Source: Bradyrhizobium sp. 21 (lineage in GTDB: Bacteria; Pseudomonadota; Alphaproteobacteria; Rhizobiales; Xanthobacteraceae). Taken from it: a stretch of 64,000 nucleotides of DNA. Where the stretch lies: the NCBI RefSeq assembly GCF_023073335.1, contig NZ_JADPJG010000005.1:44563-108562 (forward strand), read 5' to 3'. A program made the translations under genes and the position numbers. Position 1 is the first letter of the stretch, and each line of letters starts with the position of its first letter. This document shows positions 27,413 to 37,015 of this stretch, one piece after another. Below the pieces are notes generated by a model. The model made no database searches, was not told the DNA's origin, and saw only the letters and a program-made list of their open reading frames with translations.

Positions 27413-27941
27413 TCCGGAGACGACGAGCGGCGACATCCGCGCCTCGTTCGACCGCATGCCTGTCAAGCTCAACATCTTTCGCATGATGGCCCATGCCGAG
27501 GCCAACATGATCCCGGCGATGCGGCTCGGCAATTCGATCCTGCACAAGCAGAAGCTCTCGGCGGTCAACCGCGAGCTCTTGATTCTCCAGGCCGCCCAGC
27601 TCGAAGGCGGCGCCTATGAATGGCGCCAGCACGTGCCGATCGCGCTCGGTGTCGGCTGCACGCAAGCACAGATCGATGCGGTCGAGCGCGGCGACTACGA
27701 TGCCGCCGGCTTGAGTGAGGCCGAGCGCGCGCTGCTGAAATTCGGCCGCGAGGTGGTCGAGAATGTCCGCGTTTCCGACGCCACCTTTGCTGTTGCGCGA
27801 AAACATCTGAGCGACCAGGAGATCGTGGAATCCATCGTCGCGATCGGCTTCTACATGATGATGGCGCGTGTCACAGAGGCGACCGAGACCGATCTCGATC
27901 CGGCCGCCGGCATGACGGTCTATGACGGCGGCAAGAAATAG
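27390..27941 (+). CDS. carboxymuconolactone decarboxylase (CMD)-family protein
   Basis: GTG 27390 follows GGGAGAG at good spacing and starts ARLPLIDPETTS, giving 183 residues. The fold family is supported by NRELLILQAAQLEGGAYEW and the helix EIVESIVAIGFYMMMARV. It resembles the gamma-carboxymuconolactone decarboxylase/AhpD-like group. The CxxC motif of peroxidase-type members is absent, so a decarboxylase or lyase role is more likely. It overlaps the TetR gene and precedes an SDR gene by about 10 bases, so the three form one operon. Confidence 0.8.
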   Translation: MARLPLIDPETTSGDIRASFDRMPVKLNIFRMMAHAEANMIPAMRLGNSILHKQKLSAVNRELLILQAAQLEGGAYEWRQHVPIALGVGCTQAQIDAVERGDYDAAGLSEAERALLKFGREVVENVRVSDATFAVARKHLSDQEIVESIVAIGFYMMMARVTEATETDLDPAAGMTVYDGGKK

Positions 27942-27950
27942 GCGGGTCCC

Positions 27951-28799
27951 ATGTCTGAAAAGTCCGAGACCCAGCCGGACCGCTACGTTCGTCCGCCCAG
28001 CGCGGAATCACGTGGCGAAGCGCCGGGCAGGGGACGTCTCAAGGGGCGCCGCATCCTGATCGTCGGCGGGGGCCAACGCGTGTTCGACGCCGCCACCGAT
28101 CCGATCGGCAACGGCCGCGCCATGAGCCTTCTTTGCGCGCGCGAGGGCGCCAAGGTCGCGGTAGGCGACCTCAACCACAGCTCTGCTCGGCAGACCGTCA
28201 AGCACATCACCGACGAAGGCGGCGAGGGTTTTGCCATCACCGCGGACGTCACGAGCGAGACCGACGTCCAGCGCATGATCGACGAGGCGCATCGCGCCAT
28301 GGGCGGCCTCGACGGCATGGTGCTCAACATCGGCACCTTCGGCAAGGTCGGCCTCGATGCCGTCAGTCCGGAGGAGTGGAACAGGATCTACGACGTCAAC
28401 GTCCGCGGTCCCATGCTGTGCTGCCGCGCCGCGATGCCGAGATTCGACGATGGCGGCGCCATCGTGTTCATCTCCTCGATCGCCGCGCTGAAGGCGGGAT
28501 CGCAGATGGCGGTGTATGATTCCTCGAAAGCCGCGCTCGGCGGCCTGATGCGCAACATCGCCCATCTCGGATCGCGCCGCGGCATCCGCGCCAACCTGGT
28601 CTATCCCGGCCTCGTCGACACCCCCAACGGCCGCGAGGCCGGCGCTGGCCGTCCCAATCGCGGCAAGGGCCAAATTCCCTTCGGCCGCCAGGCGACCGCC
28701 TGGGAGATCGCCTATGCCGTGCTGTTTTTCCTCTCGGATGAAAGCGTCTACGTCACCGCGCAGACGCTCGCGGTGGATAGCGGCCTGAGCGGGATGTGA
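27951..28799 (+). CDS. short-chain dehydrogenase/reductase
   Basis: The 282-residue protein has the nucleotide-binding start RRILIVGGGQRVFD, somewhat atypical for the TGxxxGxG motif. It continues with VLNIGTFG in place of NNAG, a catalytic Ser in FISSIAAL, and YDSSKAAL (catalytic Tyr and Lys). It would oxidise or reduce an alcohol/ketone with NAD(P). It is the last gene of the TetR-CMD-SDR transcript. With the divergent VOC protein and Bug receptor it suggests uptake and degradation of an unidentified carboxylated compound. Confidence 0.88.
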   Translation: MSEKSETQPDRYVRPPSAESRGEAPGRGRLKGRRILIVGGGQRVFDAATDPIGNGRAMSLLCAREGAKVAVGDLNHSSARQTVKHITDEGGEGFAITADVTSETDVQRMIDEAHRAMGGLDGMVLNIGTFGKVGLDAVSPEEWNRIYDVNVRGPMLCCRAAMPRFDDGGAIVFISSIAALKAGSQMAVYDSSKAALGGLMRNIAHLGSRRGIRANLVYPGLVDTPNGREAGAGRPNRGKGQIPFGRQATAWEIAYAVLFFLSDESVYVTAQTLAVDSGLSGM

Positions 28800-28810
28800 G
28801 CGGCGCGAGT

Positions 28811-29323
28811 CTATCGCTCGGGCGATAGCGCGCGGCCGATCAGATGGTCGAGCGAGAAGCGCCCCGGCCCGTAGGCCATGACGGCGAGGGCCATCGCCGC
28901 CCAGGTGATATGGATCGGCCAACCATCCGGCACGGTGAGCTCGACGATCAGCGTCATGAACAACAGTCCGAGCCCGGCAAACCGCGTGCCGAGCCCGAGG
29001 ATGAGCAGGATCGGAAACGTGATCTCGCCGCATCCCGACAGGAAGGCCATCACCGTCGGCGCGGGATAGTGATAGGGCCCGCCCGGCAGATGCAGCATGA
29101 ACTCGTCGCTGAACAGCGTCACTGCGGTGTCGTTGAGCCTGAGGAAGCCTGCCCATTTGAGCATGCCGGATCGCCAGAACGGCACGGCCAGCGCGACGCG
29201 CAGCACGAGTTGGACGAGTGAGTGGGCGGCAATCGTCTGCACCAGCTGATTGGCCTTGTCGACGAGCAGCGCGAGTGACGGCAAGCTGCCGCCCGTCGCC
29301 AAGCGTTGGTCCGTGATCATCAT
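28811..29323 (-). CDS. DoxX-family membrane protein, last gene of the bufferin operon
   Basis: The 170-residue protein has about four hydrophobic segments and the DoxX pattern PFWRSGMLKWAGF, PFPILLILGLGTRFAGLGLL-like and PIHITWAAMALAVM regions. It overlaps the upstream bufC-like gene by 4 bases (ATGA). DoxX proteins are frequent partners of the DUF692/DUF2063 pair in bufferin-type operons, where they may supply a redox or membrane function linked to metal stress. That role is by association. Confidence 0.85.
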   Translation of the reverse strand: MMITDQRLATGGSLPSLALLVDKANQLVQTIAAHSLVQLVLRVALAVPFWRSGMLKWAGFLRLNDTAVTLFSDEFMLHLPGGPYHYPAPTVMAFLSGCGEITFPILLILGLGTRFAGLGLLFMTLIVELTVPDGWPIHITWAAMALAVMAYGPGRFSLDHLIGRALSPER

Positions 29324-30099
29324 GCGTCTCCGGGAGCAAGCGAGGTGAATGCGCCGGCCTCGATCAGGCCCGCGATGTTCGAGGCGATGTCGAATTCGGG
29401 CGATGCCTCCAGTGCCGACGCGGCGGCCTCGCCGAGCGACCTGCCCGACGCCAGGCAGGCGGCAAAGACGGCGCCGCCGGGTGGCAGGCGCCGCACGGTA
29501 ACGTCGAATTCGGGCCGGGTGATCAGCGCGTCTTCCGGCGTGGACGCGTCGATGCGTTCCACCGGCGCGTCGTCGCGGTTGGCGGCGAAGATCGTCACGG
29601 CCGAAAATGGCGAGCGCACGATCCCGAGGGCCGGGTGCGGCGTGAAGACGATGTCCGCCAGCCGTTCAGGGACGATTGCGGAGAGCCGCGCCGGTGACAG
29701 CGGCGCGGCGTCCCGCGCATGATAGGCGTCGAGCCAGGCCCGCTCGATGCGGGCGACATCGGCGAGCCAGGGCACGGCCTGCGCGTGCTCGTATTGCGCG
29801 ATGAAGTCCGGAAAGCCGTGGCCGTAGTCGAACAGCAACGGCGAGGCGGGTGGCGTGCGGCGGACATGGAAGCGCGCCATGGCCCGGAAGAAATCAGGAC
29901 CTGTGATGCGCAGCACCGCCGGATAGATCGCGGCGAGCGCGTCGATCAGGCTCACCGTGACGTTGTTGCGATAGACGGCGTAGCGCCGGCCGGCCGCCTT
30001 GCCGTTCGGGCCGGTCACGATCGCAGGCACGGTCCGCGTCGGATCCAGCAGCGCCGGCGCGAAGGCCGCGGCGAAAGACGGATTCTGCTCAGGCGGCAT
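29320..30099 (-). CDS. bufC: bufferin partner protein BufC/HvfC-like (DUF2063)
   Basis: From ATG 30099 the protein has 259 residues. The N-terminus (FAAALLDP-like stretch with [23 protein letters not shown]) is the typical DUF2063 opening, and the later part is a helical RRE-like module. In characterised operons this partner binds the precursor peptide and the MNIO enzyme so that Cys residues can be modified. The gene overlaps the MNIO gene by 11 bases and the DoxX gene by 4, so all are tightly coupled. The annotation as a putative DNA-binding protein used in databases is misleading. Confidence 0.85.
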   Translation of the reverse strand: MPPEQNPSFAAAFAPALLDPTRTVPAIVTGPNGKAAGRRYAVYRNNVTVSLIDALAAIYPAVLRITGPDFFRAMARFHVRRTPPASPLLFDYGHGFPDFIAQYEHAQAVPWLADVARIERAWLDAYHARDAAPLSPARLSAIVPERLADIVFTPHPALGIVRSPFSAVTIFAANRDDAPVERIDASTPEDALITRPEFDVTVRRLPPGGAVFAACLASGRSLGEAAASALEASPEFDIASNIAGLIEAGAFTSLAPGDA

Positions 30100-31003
30100 G
30101 GCAGTCTCCCACCAGCGCGGCCGGACGGCAGCCATCGAGGATCGCCTGCGCGGCGGCGGCCTCCGCCTGCAGGACCGGCCAGTCGGGAATTTTGCTGTCC
30201 CATTCGATCAGCGTCGGCACCGGGCCGCGGCGCTGGATCACGATCTCGTAGAGCCTCCACACGGCATCCGCGACCGGACCGTCATGGCTGTCGATCAGCA
30301 GCAGGTCGCCTTCGTCGTCGGCCTGCTCTGCGTGACCGGCAAGATGGATCTCGCCGACACGCGAGAGCGGAAAGTCCGCGAGATATTCGAGCGCCGAAAA
30401 CCCCTGGTTGGTCGCGGACACGAAGACGTTGTTGACGTCGAGCAGCAGCCGGCAGCCGGTGCGCTCGGCAATGGCGCGGATGAAGTCGGTCTCGGCCATC
30501 GACGAGTCGCGGAAGGCGACATAGGTCGACGGGTTTTCCAGCAACAGCGGACGACGGATCGCCTCCTGCACCTGGTCGATATGATCGCAGACGTAGCGCA
30601 GCGTCGCCTCCGTGTAGGGCAGCGGCAACAGATCGTTGAAGAAGCTGGTCTCATGCGTCGACCAGGCGAGGTGCTCCGAGACCAGCGCCGGCTGGTAGCG
30701 TGCGACGAGGCTGCGGAAACGGGCCAGATGCGCCTTGTCCAGCGGCTGCGGTCCGCCGATCGACATGCAAACACCGTGCAGGGAGAGCGGATGGTCGCGG
30801 CGGATCGCTTCCAGCGCGCGATGCGGTGGGCCGCCGGCGCCCATGTAGTTTTCGGCGTGGACTTCGAAGAAGCCACGTTGCCGGCCCGCGCCCAGGATCG
30901 CCTGAAGGTGCTCAGGCTTGAAGCTCGTTCCGGCAACGCCACCGATCGGGGTGGAATAGCGGAGTGGTATCGCAGACGTGCTGTGTGCAATTTCCGTCGT
31001 CAT
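30089..31003 (-). CDS. bufB: MNIO (DUF692) enzyme, bufferin maturase
   Basis: The start at 31003 gives 304 residues; longer frames upstream are non-coding. The sequence opens with a TIM-barrel stretch [12 protein letters not shown] and contains [49 protein letters not shown] and [10 protein letters not shown]. These supply the His/Glu/Asp ligands of multinuclear non-haem iron oxidative enzymes. Family members oxidatively convert Cys residues in ribosomally made peptides. It lies just downstream of a DUF2282 precursor gene and upstream of its partner gene, the canonical bufferin arrangement. Confidence 0.92.
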   Translation of the reverse strand: MTTEIAHSTSAIPLRYSTPIGGVAGTSFKPEHLQAILGAGRQRGFFEVHAENYMGAGGPPHRALEAIRRDHPLSLHGVCMSIGGPQPLDKAHLARFRSLVARYQPALVSEHLAWSTHETSFFNDLLPLPYTEATLRYVCDHIDQVQEAIRRPLLLENPSTYVAFRDSSMAETDFIRAIAERTGCRLLLDVNNVFVSATNQGFSALEYLADFPLSRVGEIHLAGHAEQADDEGDLLLIDSHDGPVADAVWRLYEIVIQRRGPVPTLIEWDSKIPDWPVLQAEAAAAQAILDGCRPAALVGDCHAA

Positions 31004-31046
31004 GGCCCCTCTCCGCTCTTTGTTGTCGTGACCGCGACGCGGCGCG

Positions 31047-31352
31047 TCAGACCGGCTTGAGCGAACCCTTCTTGCCGCCCGGAAGCTCGATGCTGGTGCA
31101 GGTGCCGCCCTGGACGAATTTCCAGGCATTGCCCTGGAAGTCGGCGGTCGAGGTGCCCTGGCAGGTCGTCCCCGGCCCGGCGGCGCAATCGTTCTGGCCT
31201 TTCAGCGCGACGCCGAAGCATTTTTCCTTCTTGGCGGCGACGGCCGCATCGGCCTCGGCCTTGGTCAGCGGAGCGGCAGTGGCCAGTGTGGCGAGTGCGG
31301 TCGACATGGCGCCGGCGAGAACGAGCGTGGTGACGGCAAGTTTGGCAGACAT
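31047..31352 (-). CDS. bufA: bufferin-type RiPP precursor (DUF2282)
   Basis: This 101-residue protein starts at ATG 31352 behind a perfect AAAGGAG site. Residues 1-27 form a signal peptide ([18 protein letters not shown]). The core has four Cys at 45, 56, 64 and 85 in the pattern EKCFGVA, QNDCAAG, TTCQG and GTCTS, typical of BufA1-type precursors. In the known pathway the Cys residues are modified by the MNIO enzyme and the exported peptide sequesters copper. The long open frame continuing upstream on this strand is not coding; only these codons are. It is the first gene of the operon. Confidence 0.9.
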   Translation of the reverse strand: MSAKLAVTTLVLAGAMSTALATLATAAPLTKAEADAAVAAKKEKCFGVALKGQNDCAAGPGTTCQGTSTADFQGNAWKFVQGGTCTSIELPGGKKGSLKPV

Positions 31353-31661
31353 GAAATTCTCCTTTCGAGATGGCATCGCTTGGCAAGCGAAGCGCATTGT
31401 CTCGTTCGCCTCGTCCGCGACCCGCGTTACCTTCGAGCCGCTCACGAGTCCGTGAGACCGTTGGGGTGAGTGAGCATGGGCTGTGCGCCCGGCCGGATTA
31501 GCGGGCAAGCTGCCGGTCCAATCCAATGCCTTGGCGCTATCGAGAGGGTAGCGGGAGAGCATTGGCGTCGGCCGGCCGGGCCTGCCAGACGTAACGAACG
31601 GGAGGACGCCTGCGTAGAGCGATGTCAGGAGCCATGCCCGGGCCTGAAGGCGGAAACAGCG
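31353..31661. other. divergent intergenic region, bufA / cyclase
   Basis: This 309-base region separates the leftward bufferin operon from the rightward cyclase gene. It holds the ECF-type promoter at 31405-31430. The remainder (31440-31661) has no supported gene, although an open frame extends the cyclase upstream to 31470 without a convincing ribosome site. Confidence 0.4.
31405..31430 (-). promoter_or_regulatory. ECF sigma (SigF-type) promoter of the bufferin operon
   Basis: Read on the minus strand, GTAACG (31430-31425) is followed by exactly 16 bases and then CGAA (31408-31405). This matches the GTAAC-N16-CGAA pattern known for SigF-dependent promoters of Caulobacter, which drive DUF2282/DUF692 operons. 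The -10 element lies about 53 bases before the precursor start codon. The match is seen directly; control by an ECF factor is inferred, and no sigma gene is in this window. Confidence 0.6.
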
Positions 31662-33752
31662 ATGAATGTCGATCCCGGACGGCGGCTTCACGCGATCGCC
31701 AGGCTGACGGTCAGCATCCGCCTTGCCGTCTCGGCCCTGGTGCTGGCTGCGATCCTGCTGACAGCGGCGCTGTCGAGCCTGTTGTGGTGGCGTACGGCGG
31801 AGGCGACCAGCCGGCAGCTCGCCTCGACCATCAACGAGCAGATCGTGGCGGCGGTGCGCAAGGAGGTCTCGGCCATCGTGGACGAGGCGCGCGCCGCACA
31901 CACCGCGATCCGCACATTGTTCTTGCAGAACGTGCTCGACACCCGCGAGGCCGACAAGCGCGAGTTCGTGTTCCTGTCGCAATTGCAGTCGCAGGCCACG
32001 ATTTCCTGGGTCGCCTTCGGCTGGCCGGATGGCTCCTTCTTTGCCGCTCACAAGCTTGGCGACCGGCGCCTGGAAATGATGGAGATATCCCGGACCGACC
32101 ATCCCGGCGAGCGCCGTGTCGATGAATATGACGTGGTGCCCGGCGATATCGAATTCGCCAATCGCCGCTTCGAGCCCACCGATTTTCATGTCGCCGATCG
32201 TACCTGGTTCAAGACCGGGCTCGCGGCCGATGAGCCGCAATGGTTCAGGGTCGTGGACCATCCGACCGGCGAGCGGCCGTCGATCGCCTTTGCGGGCCCG
32301 ATCGACGTCTACCAGGAGCGCCAGGGCGTCCTCGCGATCATGATCGACTATACGAGGCTCGCCCGCTTCCTGTCGCAGCTCGAGGTCGGACGCACCGGAA
32401 CCGCCTTCATCATCGACGACAGCGGCGAGCTGGTCGCCGCGCCGGACCGGGATGCCGACGAGCTGCACGTCGCGAAGGGCGATACGAAGCTGCTGCCGCT
32501 TGCACGGATCGCCCTCGCGACCGCAGGCGCGGACGGCCGCAAGCAAGCCTGGCGAAGCCGGCTGACCTCCGCTGGCGCGGCCTATGAAGTCGCGCTCACG
32601 CCGTTGCCGTTTCCCGGCTGGTCGCTTGCGACGGTGATCCCGGAGGCCGAATTCCTCGGCCCGGTCGAGACGACGCTGCATCGCCTGATCCTTGGCCTTG
32701 CCATCGGTGCCGTGCTCGCGGCGCTAGCCTCGGCCGCATTGGCGCGCTCCGTCATCGCCGCGCCGCTGTCGCGCGTCGTCGGCGAGCTCCGCCATGTCGA
32801 ATCCTTCGCGCTGGAGCAGGTCCGCCGCCATCCGTCGCGGCTCAAGGAGATCGCGAGCCTGTCGGGCGCGATCGCCGAAATGGCGACCGGCCTGTCCGCG
32901 TTCCGCAAGTTCATCCCGGCCGATCTCGTCCGCGCCTTGTTGCGTCAGGGCGTCGAGGCCAGGGCCGGAGGCAGCATCCAGGAACTCAGCGTGATGTTCA
33001 TCGACATCGCCGGCTTCACCGGATTGTCGGAACGCATGGGCGATCGCATCGTGCCGCTGTTGTCGCGCTATCTCGACCTTGCCTCGGAGGCGGTCGTCGC
33101 CAATGCCGGCACCATCGACAAGTTCATCGGTGACGCCGTGATGGCGTTCTGGGGTGCGCCGCAGCCGCAGGACGATCACGCGCTGCGCTGCTGCCGCGCG
33201 GCGCTCAGCTGCCGCAGGGCGATCGGGGCGTCGGGCCTCGTCGACGATCTCGGCCAGTTGCTCCAGATCCGGATTGGCATCAATTCCGGCCGGATGCTGG
33301 TCGGTAATATCGGCTCGGAGCTGCGGTTGAACTACACCGTGATCGGTGACGCCGTGAACGTCGCAAGCCGGCTGGAGAGCGCCAACAAGGCCTACGGCAC
33401 GCAGATCCTGATTGGTGAGGCGACCGAACGGCTGGCCCGCGGCGCCATCGTGACGCGCGAGATCGACAGCATCGCCGTGTACGGACGGGAAGAGGGTTTT
33501 TCGGTCTATGAATTGATCGGACTTGTCGGGGAAAACGAAGCCGAGACGCTCGCCTGGATCGGGCGCTACGAACAGGGCCTCGCCAATTACCGCGCCCGCC
33601 GGTTTGCCGCAGCACTCGCGGATTTCGAAGCCGTGCTCGCTGAGCGCGGTCATGATCGTCCGGCCGAGCTGATGCGCGACCGCTGCCGGCAGTTCGCCGA
33701 CGCCGCGCCCGACCCGTCGTGGCGGCCGGTCGCCGCGCTGACGACGAAATAG
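31662..33752 (+). CDS. membrane class III nucleotide cyclase with periplasmic Cache-like sensor
   Basis: From ATG 31662 the protein has 696 residues. One membrane segment lies at about 16-42 and a large Cache-like periplasmic domain at about 50-335. A second membrane segment follows at about 342-364 with a HAMP-like stretch. The class III cyclase domain runs from about 440 to 615. Metal ligands are in [11 protein letters not shown] (about Asp447) and [12 protein letters not shown] (about Asp491). It would sense an extracellular ligand and make cAMP. It is the first of three cyclase genes within 5 kb. Confidence 0.88.
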   Translation: MNVDPGRRLHAIARLTVSIRLAVSALVLAAILLTAALSSLLWWRTAEATSRQLASTINEQIVAAVRKEVSAIVDEARAAHTAIRTLFLQNVLDTREADKREFVFLSQLQSQATISWVAFGWPDGSFFAAHKLGDRRLEMMEISRTDHPGERRVDEYDVVPGDIEFANRRFEPTDFHVADRTWFKTGLAADEPQWFRVVDHPTGERPSIAFAGPIDVYQERQGVLAIMIDYTRLARFLSQLEVGRTGTAFIIDDSGELVAAPDRDADELHVAKGDTKLLPLARIALATAGADGRKQAWRSRLTSAGAAYEVALTPLPFPGWSLATVIPEAEFLGPVETTLHRLILGLAIGAVLAALASAALARSVIAAPLSRVVGELRHVESFALEQVRRHPSRLKEIASLSGAIAEMATGLSAFRKFIPADLVRALLRQGVEARAGGSIQELSVMFIDIAGFTGLSERMGDRIVPLLSRYLDLASEAVVANAGTIDKFIGDAVMAFWGAPQPQDDHALRCCRAALSCRRAIGASGLVDDLGQLLQIRIGINSGRMLVGNIGSELRLNYTVIGDAVNVASRLESANKAYGTQILIGEATERLARGAIVTREIDSIAVYGREEGFSVYELIGLVGENEAETLAWIGRYEQGLANYRARRFAAALADFEAVLAERGHDRPAELMRDRCRQFADAAPDPSWRPVAALTTK

Positions 33753-33886
33753 CCGGCGGGCCACGATGCCCGGTTTCAACAATGATGGTTCCTCGTCGCT
33801 CGCGAAGCCCCGTTGGCAAAGCGGGCCATCCCGCGCATGATGCACGGGCGATATCGCCCCACGCCTTTCCCGGACGGCTTCAACTC

Positions 33887-34471
33887 ATGAAAATTACGCT
33901 GCTTAAATCCGAAGACTACACCCGCTCGCCCTGGAAGAACGGCGGCGGCGTCTTCACCGATATTGCGGATGCCCATCGCGCCGATGCGCCGGCAAAGGAT
34001 TGGGACAGCCTGCTGTGGCGCTTTGCCTCCACGCCGATCGTGGCGCCCGGTCCCTTCTCCTACATGCCCGGAATCGACCGCTTGCAGATGGTCGTCAATG
34101 GGCGCGGGCTGGTGCTGAAGTCCCCCACGCAGGAGTTCGACGAGCGTGAACCTTTTACGACGGTGCGCTTCACCGGCGAGCTCGAGATCGTGACCGCGCT
34201 CGAGGAAGGGCCCGTCGAGGTCGTGAATTTGATGGGCCGGCGCGGTGCGGTCGCGATTGAACTCGAAGCGCTCAGGCAGCCCGGCGAGCGGCAGCTCGCC
34301 GCCGGCACGCATCTCGTCTACGCCGCGCGCGGCGATTGCCGCATCCGTCTCGATGGCGAGGATTTTGCGATTCCCGACGGCGGCACACTGAAGGTCGAGC
34401 TCACCGGGGCTTTGAGGCTCTTGCTGATCTCAGGCGTGGCGGTGCTCGGATCGATCCAGGTCGCCGGCTAG
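33887..34471 (+). CDS. hutD: HutD/Ves-family cupin protein
   Basis: The 194-residue protein starts at ATG 33887 (MKITLLKSEDY). It contains the family signature SPWKNGGGVFTDI, the segment WRFASTPIVAPGPFSYMPGIDR and a double-stranded beta-helix pattern. HutD proteins accompany histidine-utilisation genes and may act as a governor of that pathway by binding formylglutamate; the biochemical role is not firmly established. No other hut genes are visible here, so it is isolated between two cyclases. Confidence 0.8.
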   Translation: MKITLLKSEDYTRSPWKNGGGVFTDIADAHRADAPAKDWDSLLWRFASTPIVAPGPFSYMPGIDRLQMVVNGRGLVLKSPTQEFDEREPFTTVRFTGELEIVTALEEGPVEVVNLMGRRGAVAIELEALRQPGERQLAAGTHLVYAARGDCRIRLDGEDFAIPDGGTLKVELTGALRLLLISGVAVLGSIQVAG

Positions 34472-34585
34472 GCGGCAACTGCCCCGAAAAGTCGCTGCGC
34501 ACAATCCATGCATCTGGCCAGGTTGACGCCGCGGGGCCGGAGCACGATATGTGCCCTGATGCAGGCCGCCGCTGAAGGGCAGGAT

Positions 34586-35773
34586 ATGAACGCAGACAAA
34601 AATCCCGCCACGCTCTCCGACGGCGTCGTCGACTGGCTGACCAACGGCACGCGCGACGAGCGTTTCATCGACAACATCTTTGCCGAGATGTGCAATCGCC
34701 TGCAGCAGGCGGGCATTCCGCTCGCGCGGTCGACGCTTCATGTCCTGATCCAGCACCCGCAATGGCTGGGCGCCCGCTTCATGTGGTCCGACGGCATGCG
34801 CGACGCGGAAATCGCGCGGGTCGACTATGACGTCCGCGAGCGCTCGGAATATATCGGCAGTCCCGCCAACGAAATGTTCGAGGGCGCAACCGAGGTGCGT
34901 GAGAATCTCGAACGGGACGCCTCGCTCGGCCGCAAGCACGCGCTCTATGACGAGATGCGCGCGAAAGGCCTGACCGACTATGTCGCATGGCCGCTCTACC
35001 ACACGCTCGGCAAGCGGCATCTCATCACCTTCGCGACCGGCCGCCCCGGCGGTTTCGACGATTCGCATATCGCCGCCCTCAGGAACATATTGCCGGTGCT
35101 GGCGCTGGTCAGCGAGATCCGCATCAAGAACCGCCTGGCGCGAACGCTGCTCGAGACCTATGTCGGCTCCCACGCGGGGGAGCTGATTCTGGCCGGCGCC
35201 ACCAGGCGCGGCACCGGAACGACCGTGCGGGCCGCGATCATGATCTGCGATTTGCGCGAGTTCACCAGGATCTCCGACAACTGGCCGCGCGACGATGTCA
35301 TCGATCTCCTCAACGACTATTTCGACGCGATGTCGGAGCCGATCGCGCGGCACGGCGGCGAGATCCTGAAATTCATCGGCGACGGCCTGCTGGCCATCTT
35401 CCCGCTGAGCGCGCCCGGCGCCTGCGCGAACCTGCTGCACGCCGTGACCGAAGCCCGGCAGGCCATGGCCGCCCTGAACGAGCGCAACAAGGGCACGGGC
35501 CGCGCGCCGCTGAACTACGGCATCGGCGTCCATGTCGGCGACGTCATGTACGGTAATATCGGATCGAGCACTAGGCTCGACTTCACCGTGATCGGCCCCG
35601 CCGTCAACATGGCCTCGCGCCTCGAAGCCCTCACCAAGCAGCTGGGACGAAACGTGCTGCTCTCGCGCGCGTTCGCGGAGCTGGTGGAGAAGGAGTTCGA
35701 GCTCGAGCATGTCGGCGAATACGAGGTGCGCGGCTTCAGCGAACCGATCGAGCTGTTTGCGTTTCCCGGCTGA
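34586..35773 (+). CDS. soluble class III nucleotide cyclase with GAF-like N-terminal part
   Basis: The start at ATG 34586 follows AAGGGCAGG; upstream ATGs at 34508 and 34559 are less likely. The 395-residue protein has an N-terminal sensory part (about 1-190, GAF-like by pattern) without membrane segments. The cyclase domain starts near residue 210 with metal ligand regions MICDLREFTRIS and KFIGDGLLAIFPL. The transition-state pattern VIGPAVNMASRLE is present. It likely makes cAMP. The input signal is not recognisable. Confidence 0.85.
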   Translation: MNADKNPATLSDGVVDWLTNGTRDERFIDNIFAEMCNRLQQAGIPLARSTLHVLIQHPQWLGARFMWSDGMRDAEIARVDYDVRERSEYIGSPANEMFEGATEVRENLERDASLGRKHALYDEMRAKGLTDYVAWPLYHTLGKRHLITFATGRPGGFDDSHIAALRNILPVLALVSEIRIKNRLARTLLETYVGSHAGELILAGATRRGTGTTVRAAIMICDLREFTRISDNWPRDDVIDLLNDYFDAMSEPIARHGGEILKFIGDGLLAIFPLSAPGACANLLHAVTEARQAMAALNERNKGTGRAPLNYGIGVHVGDVMYGNIGSSTRLDFTVIGPAVNMASRLEALTKQLGRNVLLSRAFAELVEKEFELEHVGEYEVRGFSEPIELFAFPG

Positions 35774-35922
35774 AGGCATGAAACGGGTGAAGGCATGAAG
35801 GCCGCGCCGCTGAAGCCGTAAGCATGTTTTCCCGACTCGGCTGTCCTGTTGTCAACGCAGAGATGTGCGATTACGCTCTCTCCCGGGTTCGCCGCAACGT
35901 TCCTTCGATTGGCCGCACGTTC

Positions 35923-36720
35923 ATGCCGAAATTTCTTCGCATCGGAATCCATCAGTCGAACGTTTCGGGATACACGTCGAAGGCGTGGTGCGTCAGGCGC
36001 GTTGGCTCGGCGGTCTTCCTGAAATGGGGCGCCGTGGAGGTCCAGGGCGCGGGCGACGGGCGCAAGGTTTACTGGACGCGTCTGCCGCAGGAGAAGACAA
36101 TTCGCTGCGGCACGGCGCAGCGCGCCCAGGACTATGCCAAAGCCGCGATCGCGCGGCGGCGCAGCCATCGCTATGAACCGCTGGCCGGAGCTATCGCGAA
36201 CCAGCGCCGATCCGCCGAGCGCGCCACCGAGCCCAAACAGGCGCTCGCCATCATCCTGATCGTCGATATCGTCGGCTCCACGGCAAAAGCCGCAAAGCTC
36301 GGCGATGTGCGCTGGACCAAGGTCATGGGTCACTATTACGCCGCGGTCCGCAAGGAGCTGAAGAGTTCGCGCGGCAAGGAAGTCACGACGACGGGCGATG
36401 GCGTGCTGGCGACGTTCAAGGCGCCGGCTGCCGGCATCGATTGCGCGACCGCGATCCGGAAGGCCGTGCGCACGCTCGGCCTCGAGATCAGGGTGGGCTT
36501 GCATGCCGGCGAATACGCGATGAGCGGCGGCGAAATGGTCGGTCTCGCCTTCCATATCGGCACCCGCGTCGCCGCCAAGGCGCGTGCCGGTGAAGTTTTG
36601 GTATCGAGTGCGGTCAAGGAGCTATTGGTGTCGCAGTCCGAAATCCGCTTTAGGGATCACGGCAGCCACCGGCTCAAGGGCGTGCCGGAGCGGTGGCGGC
36701 TGTGGCGGCTGGAGGGGTGA
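35923..36720 (+). CDS. WGR-like domain / class III cyclase fusion
   Basis: The chosen start ATG 35923 (MPKFLRIGIHQ) gives 265 residues; an upstream ATG at 35824 is possible. The N-terminal part reads FLKWGAVEVQG and later AIARRRSHRYEPL, which resembles a WGR domain, a nucleic-acid-associated module seen in PARPs and bacterial MolR-type proteins. The C-terminal part is a short class III cyclase domain with LIVDIVGSTAKA and TTGDGVLATF supplying the two metal Asp residues. The combination is unusual and suggests a cyclase linked to nucleic acid or ADP-ribose-type signalling. The WGR assignment is by pattern only. Confidence 0.65.
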   Translation: MPKFLRIGIHQSNVSGYTSKAWCVRRVGSAVFLKWGAVEVQGAGDGRKVYWTRLPQEKTIRCGTAQRAQDYAKAAIARRRSHRYEPLAGAIANQRRSAERATEPKQALAIILIVDIVGSTAKAAKLGDVRWTKVMGHYYAAVRKELKSSRGKEVTTTGDGVLATFKAPAAGIDCATAIRKAVRTLGLEIRVGLHAGEYAMSGGEMVGLAFHIGTRVAAKARAGEVLVSSAVKELLVSQSEIRFRDHGSHRLKGVPERWRLWRLEG

Positions 36721-37015
36721 GGTGCCGTCAGAAAGCCCGCGCCGTGCGGGCGGGCTGCGCTCGCCGTCTCGAAGGACGAGGCGCTCGCTCAGGCGTCGCT
36801 GAAACGTCCTAGGCGATAGCCCTTCGCTTTGCCGGGAGACGTACACCGTGTACGGAAAATCAGCCCACGATACAACCATTGCTTGCGTGAGGGCCGGAAA
36901 GCCAGCAGTATGCATGCTGGCACACGATCGATCTCAAGTTGAACGATACCGCCGCGTCACGGCGTCATCGTCCCGGCATCGGCCCGACACATCCGTTCTT
37001 CACCCTGGAAAACCC

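Noticed and set aside
31353..32681. 544-codon leftward frame covering the bufA region
   Set aside because: Only the last 101 codons match a known family and have a ribosome site. The rest is antisense to the cyclase gene.
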